Source: Hybos culiciformis
Taxonomy: Eukaryota; Arthropoda; Insecta; Diptera; Hybotidae
NCBI GenBank assembly: GCA_964007475.1
Contig: OZ023274.1
Location: 84,029,936 to 84,093,935 of the forward strand
DNA length: 64,000 bases
Direction: 5' to 3'
Positions within the stretch are counted from its first letter, which is position 1. Every line of letters starts with the position of its first letter. The position numbers were made by a program, and so were the translations under genes. Shown here piece by piece: positions 38,544 through 50,813 of this stretch. A model generated the notes under the pieces. It saw only the letters and a program-made list of their open reading frames with translations. It ran no database searches and was not told where the DNA came from.

Positions 38544-41500
38544 ATGTCTGGAGATGTTCAGCCGAGAAAAAGAAAGGATAAAAAAAAGAAAAGAGGTTAG
38601 TTAAAAAAAAAATATATATTTTTGAATGCTACGAAAATTCGGTTTTTTTTAGATTTTGATTTAAAAAAAAAAAAAATTGTTTCTAAAAATAGATTTCTAT
38701 ATTTTTGCAAAAATGAAATATTTAAAATATTGTTAATTGATTAAATTAGAAATTGATTGTAATTCTTTTCATAATTCTTTTCATTTAAAATTTTAAGAAA
38801 TTTTAATACGTACGACTAGGAAGTCAGGCAGTAATGTGCATCAAAACTTTACTTTCAAAAATTTTTTTTTGTATATAAAATTATCTGGATCTCTGTTCTG
38901 CTAAAAAAAAAAAAAAAAAAAAAAAGGGGATACAAAATAAGTGGAAAACTAATTTTATCGCTCTATGAATGATAAAAATAAATTTTTTAATGTACCTAGG
39001 TACCTGATTCATTTTTTATGCATTTTTTACTGCCACTTATTAGGTAGGTATTAATAATATTTTTATGATGAACAAAGCTAATGGGCATATATAGTAAGGT
39101 AGATAGAATAATGGCAGGTATTCTCAGCTATACAATTCTCAGCCACTTTGGACAAAAAAAGAACCGGGATTTAAAAGAGTAGGTATTTTTATTCTTCGCT
39201 GATAGTATATTATATCTAGGTATCTATATAACTCGTATCACCAGATTGGTAATTTAATCTTAATTTTGGAACAAAACATCCTAGATTGCAAAATATATTA
39301 AGTTAGTTTTTCTATATATTGTAATTTGTAACCCATATAATATTAGAGCTTCGTTAAATGTACATCTGACGTTCAAAAATTCCACTAAGAATAACATATA
39401 AGTATAGTATATTTATTTTATAATTAAGGAAAAAACAAACAAAATTTTATTTCAACTTTTATTTCAAACTTTTTCTTAGCTCAAAAATGGTTTATTTTTT
39501 TTTATTTAAAACAGCGTTTGGGACAAAAATGTTTTAATTTAATAGTATAATACCTATAAAACAATAATTTTTATAAATTTTTTTTTTATTGGCATCACGC
39601 GAGTTTTATTTTTGGTTCAACAGATTTTTGTTGTAAACTTTATTTTATTTTAATACGAATGAGATTTAATATGATTCATGTGACTTTTCAATGATTAGGT
39701 AAATTTTTTAACTTAAAGGCTTGTTAAAACAATTATTGTCTTTTATTTAAAGATAGCATCCAATTATTAACTAGGTTTTTTATGTAAATTAAAAATATAT
39801 TGCTCTTAAATATGTTTCTTTTATCTTTTAGTCTTATGTTACAACTAAACTGAAAATAAAGTTCTGAATTATTTAAATATTAAATGAATTTTCATACAGA
39901 GTTTTCAATCGTTTACAGAGATAATGAATATGGTGTAATAGTATAATAGAAGTTCAATTAAGAATCCTAAACTAGGAAGAAAATGTTCTTCATATTATGC
40001 ATGCTAAGTTTAAGAAAAGCTTACAGTATCTACAGATAAAAAAAAGTTTTACATCTACTTATACCTACGTGCATCCAATTAATGTATTTACTACCATAAA
40101 ATGAAATTATTCAATGTAGATAACTCCAGGATTTGAGAAATTTATTCCAAACATGTTACGTAGTTATTTTACAAATTTTAAACAAAAGCAAAAAAAAAAA
40201 TTAATAATCTATTTTAAATTAATTTGTTGGCAAAATGTCAAATATTTAATGGCGCGAATTTTTTGAATACCTATATTAAATTTATAATCTTTGTGTGTTC
40301 ACTCTTCGTACATTATTGTGTTATGTCAATAAAATTGATATTTCACTTAAGCCGGCAAGAAATTAAAAAAAAAAAAGAAAATATAAATTATTAATTTTTT
40401 TTTAATAAATTAATTTATTTATTTTAATTTTCAATTAGAGGTTATTAAATTTATCAAATGATTTTAATAATTTAATTAATAGACTTCTATTTTTTTTTTC
40501 TGCGTAGGTCGTAGGCATATTAAATCTCTTTAGACAATTTATTTTATACTAATTATCAAATTTGTACATTGATTATCTAATTCTAATTCTAATTCTTAAA
40601 ACATATTGTTTTAATTTTTTTTTTGCTTCTTTTATTTATAAAGATTAATCTGGTTATGAATTCAACTTTTTTCTATCAGTATTTTGTTAATCTTTTGCTA
40701 AACTTATTCAAGTAAATATTAAATTTGGTCAAAGTTGATTAAAAAACAAATGAATCATTAAAGAATACTACGCAAAAACAGATTAAAAATCGTACTCTTA
40801 AATATATCAAGAAAAAATGTTTGTTTTCCTCTGATCTTTTTGCTCAAAAATCCAAATGAATTAAAGATTAAAATGCATTAAATAAACAACAAATTTTATT
40901 ATTCAATATTAAAAAACATTTCAATCAAAACGTATAAATTTCATGAAGTGCGAACAAAAAAAAAAAAACAAAGAAATTTTTACTTCAACAGAAGGTGTTT
41001 GTAGAAAGAAAATTATTTTTAGTCTTAAATTTTTAAATGAAAAACTCAAAGGTCATTGTTTTTCTCGGTTTTCTTCTTTTTTTTATATGTTTTTGTGTTT
41101 ACCTTAATTTTGTTCGAGTCGAAATTTCTTCTTTTTTTTTTTTAAGTGAATAATCCAAACAATATTTTATTCAATTGAGGTTGCGATCTAGACATACAGC
41201 ACAGATCAATTGAATTCAATGAAATTCAGAAAAAAATAATTTTTTATAAATTTTTGAAAAGATCAAATTTAAAAAATTATTAATATTTAAATAATTAATT
41301 TTAATAAAATTTAATAGCTATCATAAAATTTTATATTTTTAACTATTCCGGCGTGAGAGCCATCCTGGGTATTTTTTTTTATTGTAGAGTTTGTTTCACA
41401 GTTCGTTTTGGGATTTTTGTAAATTATTCAATTTACCATTTGAATTAAGTGTTTGAGTTGAGCCTAACATTTGAACTAAGTGTTTGAGAATTAAAGGAAA

Positions 41501-43479
41501 AAAGCTGCAAAATTTCAACGATAAAAATAGAATTTAGTTTAAGCATAACACATTGTATTTACATTAAGATTTTAACATTTTTTAAAATAAAATAATTAAA
41601 TAACATTTATTAAAATTATTTTTTATTAATTATTTAGATTCTCTTGACCGTAAGTCAGAGGGTGATTTAGTGTTCTCTCGAAAATCAAGCTTACAGCCGC
41701 CAGGTAGTACTGATCCCCTTGCAAAAACTAATAACAATAACATACCAATAATAATTCTAACTTAAATTTGCCTAAATTATGCCAATAATCCTTTTAAAAT
41801 ATTTTCAACCATAAAAACATTTTTTGTTTGTCGCTTACTTATTTAAATAATAATGAAATCGTTTTTTTTTTTTAGAAGAGGATGAAGTTGTTCATCATGG
41901 AGTTCATGCAACAAAAATGACAAGTGACGATATTCATTTGCATGTTCAAAGTGCATCATCAACAGGTGGTAATTGGTGCGCCAAGATATTTTTCTTTTCA
42001 CTTTTAGCAATATTGGTCGGACTTGTTGGATTAATTATTTTGGAGAATCGTGGCTTATCAGATTGTGAGTTTAAATATTTTAAATCTATAGTGGTAATCA
42101 ATGATAATGCTAACTAGAGCCGGAATATAAAAATAAATTTAAACAAATATGATGCCCATTAATCAAATTTATTAATTTTTTAGTGGACACACCGTTATCA
42201 GAATCAAAATATAAAGAATATTTCGAGGGTTGGGTAGATGAGCATAGACAATCGCATAACGATCCTCATGATGTTATTAATCACGAAATTGAAGAGCACG
42301 AAGAACACGATGAACCTTTTGAAGAAGAAGCTTTAGAAGTTAGTGAGGAAAACGAAGAAGAAGAAGATGATGACGCAGATGACGACCACAATGAAAACCA
42401 AAGCGAAACTGCTGAAGAGGAAGCAGAAGAAAATGAAGAAAATATTGACAGTGATGTAGAAGACGAAGAAATAGCTGAATCAAAAAATGAAAGTGAACAA
42501 CAGCTAGGAAGTGTAGAAGAAGAAGAAGAAGACGAAGAAAACGATGATAATGATGATGAAGAAGACAATGACGACGACGTTTCTTCTCCTAATCCGTTAG
42601 AAGATGATGATCAAGACGAAGATGAAGAACAAGAAGAAGAACCGGAACAGGATGACATTGTTGAAGAACAAATCGTCAGAGAAACTGTAAAATCAAATGA
42701 AGCATCTAAATCTGTAGCCCCCGACGATGATCCTTTTGATGAGGTGAATAGAAAAGCTTTCATATAACTAACAAATAATTTCAAACTTTCATTTTTTGTT
42801 TTTTTTTTTTTTTTTAATTCTCCCTAATTTCTCTTTCAAAAAAGTTTGTTGTGTGATTTTTTAGCATGACACTAATTCAAATAAGATTTTTTCTAATAGT
42901 GAATTTCTAAAAGATGAGCTCACTGATAAACAGCTGCAATTTAAAATTGAAAATAAAACACAAAGCAATAATAGAGTAAGTATAATTTAATATTTTTATG
43001 TTAAAAAAAAAATCTTAAAGTTATTATTTTAACTCATGAGGTAAAATTTTGTGAAAAAAAAAAATTTAATAACTTCATTAATTGTTATTAAATTATTTCA
43101 AAATAATATATAGGTATCTATTGGTTCTATTACGAGAAATTTTTGATTATTAATCAAAACTTTAAGAATTTTATTTTAATTTTATGTATTTTTAATTTCA
43201 ATTTCGTATATTCATTGTAATATGTGAACTATATGCACCTGCTTAACTAACTCACATTTTAATTTTCGAGAATTCCAAACTAGTGTTTAAATTTAAAATT
43301 TTAATTTTTTGTTATTGCAGGAAGAGTATGATACTACTTTAGAGTCATTAGAGGATCATATTATTGAAAATGATAATGATGAAATACGACTTTTGCAAGC
43401 AAAAGCTAAGCTTTCCCAAAAAAACTCTCAAAATGTTAATGATCAAGAAGAAGAATCTACAACGTCAAATTGTAAGTAG
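38544..43479 (+). CDS. Asph: Predicted short Asph isoform without catalytic domain (junctin/junctate-like)
   Basis: If the donor after exon 6 (AATT|GTAAGT at 43472) is not used, the frame runs SNCK and stops at TAG 43477-43479. An AATAAA poly(A) signal follows at 43574-43579. Exons 38544-38595, 41638-41703, 41876-42064, 42184-42743, 42865-42975 and 43321-43479 then encode 378 aa. They give a basic cytosolic tail, one membrane segment (IFFFSLLAILVGLVGLIIL) and a long acidic luminal tail. Vertebrate ASPH loci make similar truncated products (junctin, junctate/humbug) that bind calcium or calcium-channel proteins. The isoform is inferred from stop and signal positions only. Confidence 0.5.
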
Positions 43480-46400
43480 AAGAGAAATTGGTGATTTAAC
43501 TGACATTATTATATTTAAGATGTTTATTTTTAATATAATTGTAAATTTTCATTTAAATATTTTTAAAAAATTAAATAAATTTATTTTATAAATTTAATAA
43601 TTGGATGTACAATATTTCTAAAGATTCCCGAAAGTTGTTGTGTAACAACAAAAAAAAAATAGTTAAACATACATAAATATCAAGTCAATACTAGTTTTTC
43701 TTTTCCAAAAGAAATGATGAGTATTTAACAAAATTTAATCAGCCAAATATAATATTATATAATACAGTATAAATTCTTTAAAACACTATTGAAAATTGAA
43801 ACTGCAAATAAGAACATACATAATATTATGTAAATACCTTTGCCCTTCAAATAATAAAAAGTAAGACTTCGTTTTAAAATAACTGAGATGTATTTTAGAA
43901 AGAAAAATGTTAATGATTTGAAATATGGAATGCAAATAAAATAATTTAAATAATTTAAATGCCATCTGATTATAAAAAGAAAATGGTTTCTAAAATATGT
44001 AAAGCAAAAATATGTAATAACATTAGGATTAAAAAAAACTGTTTGTGATTTTTTTTTCTCTTAAAAACTATATGGAAAATTATTAAATGCAAAAAAGAAA
44101 TTATAAAAAGGTAGAAAAATTAAAAATGACACAGATCTTATATTATGTATTAAAAATAAATATTAGAAAATAGTTCATATGCGTAACATTTAATATTCAT
44201 TAATAATGTTTCTCATTTCAAATAAATTGTAATTGTAAAAATTTAAAGAAAGTGCAACATGAACAATGTATTAAAAAATTTATTAATTTTGTATATAATA
44301 TTCCAGTTGCGGTTAAAATTGTAATTGGTTTGGCACTAGCCCTAGTTGCTCGTCTAGTTTTGATTAAAAAAGATGCAGAAGATGATATTAATAGTGAGTC
44401 GTCTGTTATTTATTTAAATAAATTGTTAGTGTTGATATTTTTTTTAAATCTAATAAATTAATTATCACTTTTTTTTTTCTATAATTAACTTTTGTTATTC
44501 GCTTTAGTATATTAATTATTTCATCATTAAATTCATATATATTTTGTATATGTAAATAATTGCTATATTTTTTGTTCTAATTGAATGCACAAAAAAATGG
44601 CATGGCCGAACATTATAAAAATCTAATTGCACTTTCTATAAATTTCAACAAATGAAAATAAATTTGAATTCAAATTTTTAACAAATAAACAAAAATTTTT
44701 GTAAATGAATAATGAATGTGTAAGATTCTTTTAAATAGCTTGGTGTTAGAATTGAAATTCCGAATTCTCATCATCAAGATTAATATTATTATGATTTAAC
44801 TTATATTTTTAAAGATTTTTTCAAAACTTGAAAAAACACATTTGTTTATGATATTTACTATTAAAATTGAATCACGAAATTCGAAATGTGGGTTTTATTC
44901 GAAATGAACTTTTGCTTGTTTTTTTTATCTTCACATTCAGACGCATGATCAATATGTTACGATGAAATCTAATGGTTCACTCTCAAAAAAATTAGCACTG
45001 TTAAATTTCATACAGTTAGGCAGAAATTAAGTTTTTTGTGCCTCCTGAAATCTGTTATATTTCATGAAAACAATGTTTTGAAATAAATTTTTTATAAAAA
45101 TCTTTTTATAGAAAAATTTTTGATAAATTGTAATAACATTAGAATTAAAACTTTTATTAAAATATGTAGTGAAGTCAGTTGCATAATTTCATTAAATCAA
45201 GTTGAAGTAAATTTTGTAATGTGACTGTTTCAAAACTTTCTTTAAGTAAATTTTTACATATTTACTTAAAGATTATTGTAAGATTTATGAACAAAAATTT
45301 GTCTAATATAAGATAAGTTTGAAATTAATTAACTAATTTTTTGTTTCTACTGCATTTATTTATTTATTTTTATTTTTTTTTAATTAACTGAAAATCTTGA
45401 TATGTGATAATATTATGTTTATAATAAAAAAAAAGTTTTTCCTTTAAATGTAAACAAAATATGCCATGTAATGCATGCTAAAAAGGATTAAGGTGGAAAT
45501 AACCAAAATTTTTTCAAATTGTAGTAATAATGTATTTTTTGTAATATTCAATAATCTCAACTCGTAATTTTTATAACCATACATACCTAAATGTTTAAAT
45601 TTAAAATTATTATTTTATCATTGTTAATATTGTATATATTTATATATTTTTTTTTATAAAAATTAAAAGAGAATGTTCCAGCTGACTGTCCAGAACAATC
45701 TTCTGAAATTATAACGCAAAGGAGATTAACAATTGCTCCTGATGATCTACCATATGATGAAATTATAGACGACGGTACACTATTAAAATGACATTTAATA
45801 TTATCGTTTATTTGCAATATTTTCTAAAAAAAATGACGGACTTAAAAAAACTGAAATATACATACATAAAGTTAGTTAATCATTAAATATGTCAAATAAT
45901 GAAAATGTGAGATATATAAGAATTATTATTCAATATCTTCTAGTTTTGTATATCATCTATCTAGAATTTAAATTATATTATATTTGGTTTTTATCTAAGA
46001 ATCAGTTTTGAATTGAAGTTAGAAAATATTGCCATTTATGCAAATTTGTTTTTTTTAACAAAATTTTGTACTTTAGACTCATACGAAAATGATGAAAAAG
46101 TTTACTCTGAAAGCGATGGAGAAGAGTATGTTGAAGAAATAATTGAAATAGAAATCGAAGATGATCAAGATGATGAATTCCAAAATGAAAATGTTCATAA
46201 TTCGTTATTGGACGAATCAACACGAAAAACTGACTCTTACAGTTTAGCTAATCTTCCAAATACAAAAGTTAAAGCTCCGGATATTGGAGAGAATATCTTT
46301 AGGCCTATTGAAAAAAGAATTGAGAATCAAGAACAAGTTGCACCAGTAAATGTGAAGTTCCAAATGCCGCAAGCAACACCAAATGTTATTTCGAAACCAG

Positions 46401-49400
46401 AGCGTATATCTCCAAACTTAATATATAAAAATTTTGCTTCTGAGAAAAAAGAAACAAATTCAGACGAAGAAGATGAAGTTATGGAGGAAGAAGAGATAGA
46501 AGAAGAAATTTTAGAAGAAGAAGAGGAAGAAGAAGATGATGATGAGGAAATGTCTGAAGTAGATGACTCTGATTTAATGGCACGACTTGAACAGAAATAC
46601 GGAAAAATTCCGTTCGACGCTGATGCAGCATACGAAAGTGAAGAAGAAGATGTCGAGGGTCAATCATGGACAAGTAAAAATTAATGTTTTTTTTTCTAGT
46701 TTTAAATGAAACTAGATAGTTTTCTAAGAGAAATGAATTTAAGAAATAGTAGAACTAAAATTTTTTTTTTGTTGGTTAAGAAAAAAAAAATTAATATTAC
46801 TTTCTAAATTCGCTAATTTACATGATTATGTTCGAAGAACCCTTACTTTTTATACATGCGTCAAATAAAAAATTAGAAGTTAAATGATCTGATAAATATC
46901 ATGCTTATTTAACTTCTTTATTTTCTCTATTATATTTTAGTTTGGTATTGATTAATAAACTTCAGTTTAATATTTCTTTCTAAATCTAAAAATATGAATG
47001 CTTATCATCGAACAGTCCTTACTTTTTGTACATATGTCAAATAAATCTTCAGAAATTACATGGTCTGACAAATATTAAGCTCATGTTTACTTTCTCAATT
47101 TCTGTATTATAATTTTTATTATAAATTGAAATTTTTAATTTTTAGATATTAAACCTAAGTCAGGTGGACAACAATATGAGGATGAACTGAAAGAAGCTAG
47201 CGAAGAAATGGCTCAGAACGTAAGTTAGATTGATTGTCAAAAATTAATCGTCAGAAAGCTCTCAAAACTTAAAGGATTAAGTTTCAAAAACAAAAATATA
47301 TCTTATTTTGGATACTATAAAGTACGAATGATAGAAACAATTTTCAAAAATATTATGTCTGGAAGAAACTTTCCAGATATAAATCTTTTTTTATATTTTT
47401 AAATCGATAAATTGGTTATTTCGACTCAAGTAATTGCTGGGTGCGATATTAATTTATTTTTCATTAATTTTTTTTTATTAAATTTTTATTTATTAAATTT
47501 TTATTTTTATTCAAATTTGAGAGTTTTCAAATTAAATTAATTTTGTTTCATTTAAAGAAAAAAAAATGTATATTAAATAATAATTTATTATTTTATTTAT
47601 ATTTATAATTTAAATCTACTTTTTCAAAAAAAAAAAAAAAAAATGTAATTAATAGCAATTTAATTTCCAATGAAACAACCAGTGACTCCTCATTAATAGT
47701 TTCTAAGCTTTTTAGTTTTCATAATTTCTTTCAATAAAACTTACTTAAATTTCTACTAATTTTAAAAATAAAAATAAAATTACAAAAAAAAATAATAATA
47801 TCGAATTTTTTTTTTTCTCTAAAGACTTACTTAAAAAATGATTTGTATTTTGTTTTTTTTTGTGTTGAATTATAGTTTTGTTTTTGCTTGAATATAGGTT
47901 TTCTTTTGAAATTAAAATTAATTATTGATTATGATGATGAAGTTTAACATTTATGTTAATTATTTTTAACTCATTATTTTATCCAAATTAAAACTAAATT
48001 ATTCACCCACATAATAATTTTTTTATGTTTTTTTTTTTGGATAAAATTCTGACTTAAATATTGATTTTAAAATAATATTTTATATTCAAATATTTGCGGC
48101 TTATTTCAAATATTTGCGGTTTATTAAAACTTGTGTTAAAACTTTTCAATTACGGAAAATATAAAAATAATTTAATAATTAAGTCGGGTACAAAAAAAAA
48201 AAATCATTATTCTTATGTTTTAAAAATTTGGCTCCTCAAAAATGTGGTTAACATTATGCATAATTTTAAAATTCGATTTGCATAATATCGAAAATTAAAT
48301 TGTTAAAAAATTAAAATAAAATTGTCTTGAGACACGCATTTTTAATGTGCCACTTTAATACAAAATAAGAAAATATTTTTAATGGTTTTTCAAATATTTT
48401 TTTTTTAATTCTTGATAACGAAAGAAAAATTATTTTTATTTCGTTATTTTGTTTTCGAAATTATGATTAATATTTCTTTTAATCGTTCAATTAAAACTGG
48501 TATAAATTAATTTTCTCCAATAATTATTTAATATTAAAAAATAATTTATATTTTTGAGTTTGAAATATATTTTAGAGTGTTTTTTTTTTAATTTTTCTTT
48601 GTTTTTCATGTGTGCCTTTTTTTTCTCTAATTTTATTTTAACATAAATTGGAAATTGTGCATGTTGATACCATGGTAAAAATTAATTTGAAAATTATAAT
48701 AAAACATATAAAATAAAATATGTTTAATGGCAAAATGAATGCAAAATATTAATAGAATTTTAAATCTGCACTAAAAATTTATGAAAAACTTGTCCTTAAT
48801 CATCCCAACATCCCCGAAGTTCATTATGGTAAAGCTGATACATTGGATAAATTATCAAAAATTTATAAGAGCAATCAAATGCTGAGTGAAGCAATAGAAT
48901 CATATAAAAGATTTTTAGCATTTGATGAATTAATTGAAAATAATATTTTTAATGAAACTGCTAATCGTTGCATTGAAAGGATGAGATTTTTAGGTAAATA
49001 AATTTGTTTTTATTATGCTTAAAAATTATTATGTTATAAAATTTGTTGGACAAAGTAAAAACAATTATTTCCCTGTTGAAAAAATTATGAAATAAGAATA
49101 TGTATATGTAAAAGCGTAGTAAAAATATTATTGATTGTTTTTTTTCATTATTTAGGACTCTATAAACAAGCTGTTAATATTCATGATGTATTGATAAAAA
49201 GATTTCCTGAAAACTCCAAGTGTTTGAATGAATTGGTTGTTACTTATATGTTATCAAACAGGTATCACAAAATTGTTTTTAAAAATTGTTGTTTTTTATC
49301 AAAAATTTATTGATTGTACACAAAGTAACACAACTGGCTCTATAGTTTTCGTTAGTAGTATAATCATCTCTGCCTACAGAATGCCAATGAAATACAACAT

Positions 49401-50601
49401 GTATTTTATTGTATTTATACAGGATGAAAACGGAAAAAAAATTTTAATCTGAACGTATTGAAGAATTGTTCCCAATTTCGTGTAATAAATAAAGATATCT
49501 GTATCTAATCTAATCTGTGCAAGGAATCCAAAAATTCAATATTCATAGAACTTTTCCAACTCGTTAAAATTCTAAATTATATAAAAAAGAAAGAAAATAA
49601 TAATACTTATCATATAATACTTTAGAAGCATTCCAATTCACAAAAAAATAATATAAATTTATTTCAGCCCTCATCATGCTAAAAAAGTATTGGAACTATT
49701 GCTTAAAAAGTGGCCAACTGATGGTTTTGCGCAAGTTCATTATGGTTTTATTTTAAAGAACTCGGAAAAAAATTTAGTAGATGCTGTAGAATATTTACAA
49801 AGAGGAATCGAAAGTGAAGCAGACGGCACTCAAGATGGAAGATTTTATTTTCATTTAGGAGATGCCTTACAAAGACTTGGACGAGAAACTGAAGCTTTTA
49901 AAATACATAAAAAAGGTGTTGAAAAAAAATTGTTTCTGTCGGAATATCAAAGATCTCTTTACAACGTTAAACATTTAAAATCAAAACCATTTTGGAATAA
50001 AATTGAAACAACTTATGATCTTTTTTTCACAATGTTAGAAAGCAATTGGATTCATATTCGAAATGAAGGCTTGGACGTACTAAATGAAAAAGGTTATTTT
50101 GTTGATGAAGCTGAAAGTTTGAAAGATACTGGAGATTGGAAACAGTTTGAATTGTTTGCACGTGGAATTAAAAATAAACAAAACTGTTTAAAAACTCCAA
50201 TCACCTGCAAATTAATAGATGCTTTTCCGGCTGCCCGATTTTGCTCACGAGGACAGACTAAATTTAGTGTAATGCATCCTAATACACATGTTTGGCCACA
50301 TTGTGGTCCAACAAATTGTAGAATAAGAGCTCATTTAGGTTTAAAAGTACCACATGGAACAACAATAAGAGTTGCCAACGACAAAAGGTAAACTGATTTA
50401 AGTCATTGAAAATTTTTTCTTTTATATAACTATTTTAATAACTAATTCAGAACATGGGATGAAGGAAAATTTCTAATTTTCGATGATAGTTTCGAACATG
50501 AAGTTTGGCATAATGGAACTGATTTACGCCTTGTACTTATTGTAGATGTATGGCATCCAGATTTAACTGCAGATGAACGTAATACTCTTGCACCAATATG
50601 A
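38544..50601 (+). CDS. Asph: Aspartyl/asparaginyl beta-hydroxylase
   Basis: Fourteen coding exons found: 38544-38595, 41638-41703, 41876-42064, 42184-42743, 42865-42975, 43321-43471, 44307-44393, 45670-45774, 46077-46673, 47146-47219, 48756-48993, 49156-49261, 49668-50387 and 50451-50601. ER type II membrane enzyme that hydroxylates Asp/Asn in EGF-like domains using Fe(II) and 2-oxoglutarate. Order of parts: basic Lys-rich cytosolic N-terminus (exon 1), membrane anchor (exon 3 or exon 7), very acidic luminal region (exons 4-6, 8-9), TPR-like helices (exons 11-13), catalytic domain (exons 13-14). Exons 1, 7 and 8-14 give 709 aa; exons 1-6 and 8-14 also stay in frame (1039 aa). In the 709-aa form, the Fe ligands are His631 (HVWPHCGPTNCR; Gly633 replaces the usual Asp, as in the family) and His676 (FDDSFEHEVW), and the 2-oxoglutarate Arg is likely Arg686. 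An in-frame TGA lies 12 nt before the ATG. Confidence 0.93.
38596..41637 (+). other. Asph intron 1
   Basis: A 3-kb AT-rich intron between the start exon and the second exon. No exon-like segment or repeat structure beyond poly(A)/poly(T) runs was seen. As a long first intron it could hold regulatory sequence, but nothing specific is visible. Confidence 0.6.
42300..42700 (+). other. Glu/Asp-coding acidic tract in Asph exon 4
   Basis: A purine-rich GAA/GAT/GAC stretch encodes an extremely acidic luminal segment, a family trait thought to bind Ca2+. The opposite strand shows a poly-Ser open frame, which is a shadow. Confidence 0.85.
43574..43579 (+). terminator. Candidate poly(A) signal for short Asph transcript
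   Basis: AATAAA lies about 95 nt after the in-frame stop of the extended exon 6. In DNA this AT-rich the hexamer is common, so support is modest and comes from its position. Confidence 0.35.
44307..44393 (+). CDS. Asph: Alternative membrane-anchor exon of Asph
   Basis: An 87-nt exon between TTCCAG and GTGAGT, entered and left in phase 1. Its product VKIVIGLALALVARLVLI, followed by KKDAEDD, is a membrane segment flanked by Lys. Exon 1 also ends in phase 1, so direct splicing gives KKKKR|VAVKIVIG, a clean type II anchor without exons 2-6. Its phase equally permits inclusion after exon 6, but that would put a second membrane segment in the luminal region. A role as alternative to exon 3 is therefore favoured. 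Confidence 0.6.
44394..45669 (+). other. Asph intron between the alternative anchor exon and exon 8
   Basis: About 1.3 kb, AT-rich, with no coding or repeat feature recognised. Confidence 0.6.
46798..47115 (+). repeat. Diverged tandem duplication in an Asph intron
   Basis: Two copies with a period of about 177 bp (about 46798-46940 and 46976-47115) share segments such as CCTTACTTTTTATACAT / CCTTACTTTTTGTACAT and GTCAAATAAA. They differ by many substitutions, so the duplication is old. It lies between the exons ending at 46673 and starting at 47146. Confidence 0.65.
47220..48755 (+). other. Asph intron 10
   Basis: About 1.5 kb of AT-rich intron. Contains a short direct repeat of TTTCAAATATTTGCGG-like units at about 48085-48122. 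No coding feature recognised. Confidence 0.6.
49300..49540. repeat. Possible retroelement 3' tail
   Basis: Within the Asph intron after exon 12, a stretch of more balanced composition ends in AATAAATAAAGATATCTGTA followed by TCTAATCTAATCT. Such short tandem tails are seen at the 3' ends of some non-LTR retrotransposons and SINEs. No coding sequence or target duplication was identified, so this is tentative. Confidence 0.25.
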
Positions 50602-50807
50602 AATGAATCTCAATTTATGTTAAAAGTATTAAGACATTTATTTTAAGATAATGATTTTTCAATTTTTGTTTTTGTTTTTTATAATTGTTTATATTTCATT
50701 AGAAATTATTTATAAGAAAAAACCAAAAATTTGTATATGATCAATTTTTATTTAAATAAGTTTTAAATTGATTAGTAATTTGTAATAATCTTGAAATAAG
50801 AATTAAA

Positions 50808-50813
50808 AATAAA
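50808..50813 (+). terminator. Candidate poly(A) signal of Asph
   Basis: AATAAA lies about 205 nt after the Asph stop codon. AT-richness makes chance occurrence likely, and further signals occur downstream. Confidence 0.35.

Noticed and set aside
42281..42568. Minus-strand poly-Ser open frame
   Set aside because: Shadow of the Glu/Asp-coding tract of Asph exon 4.
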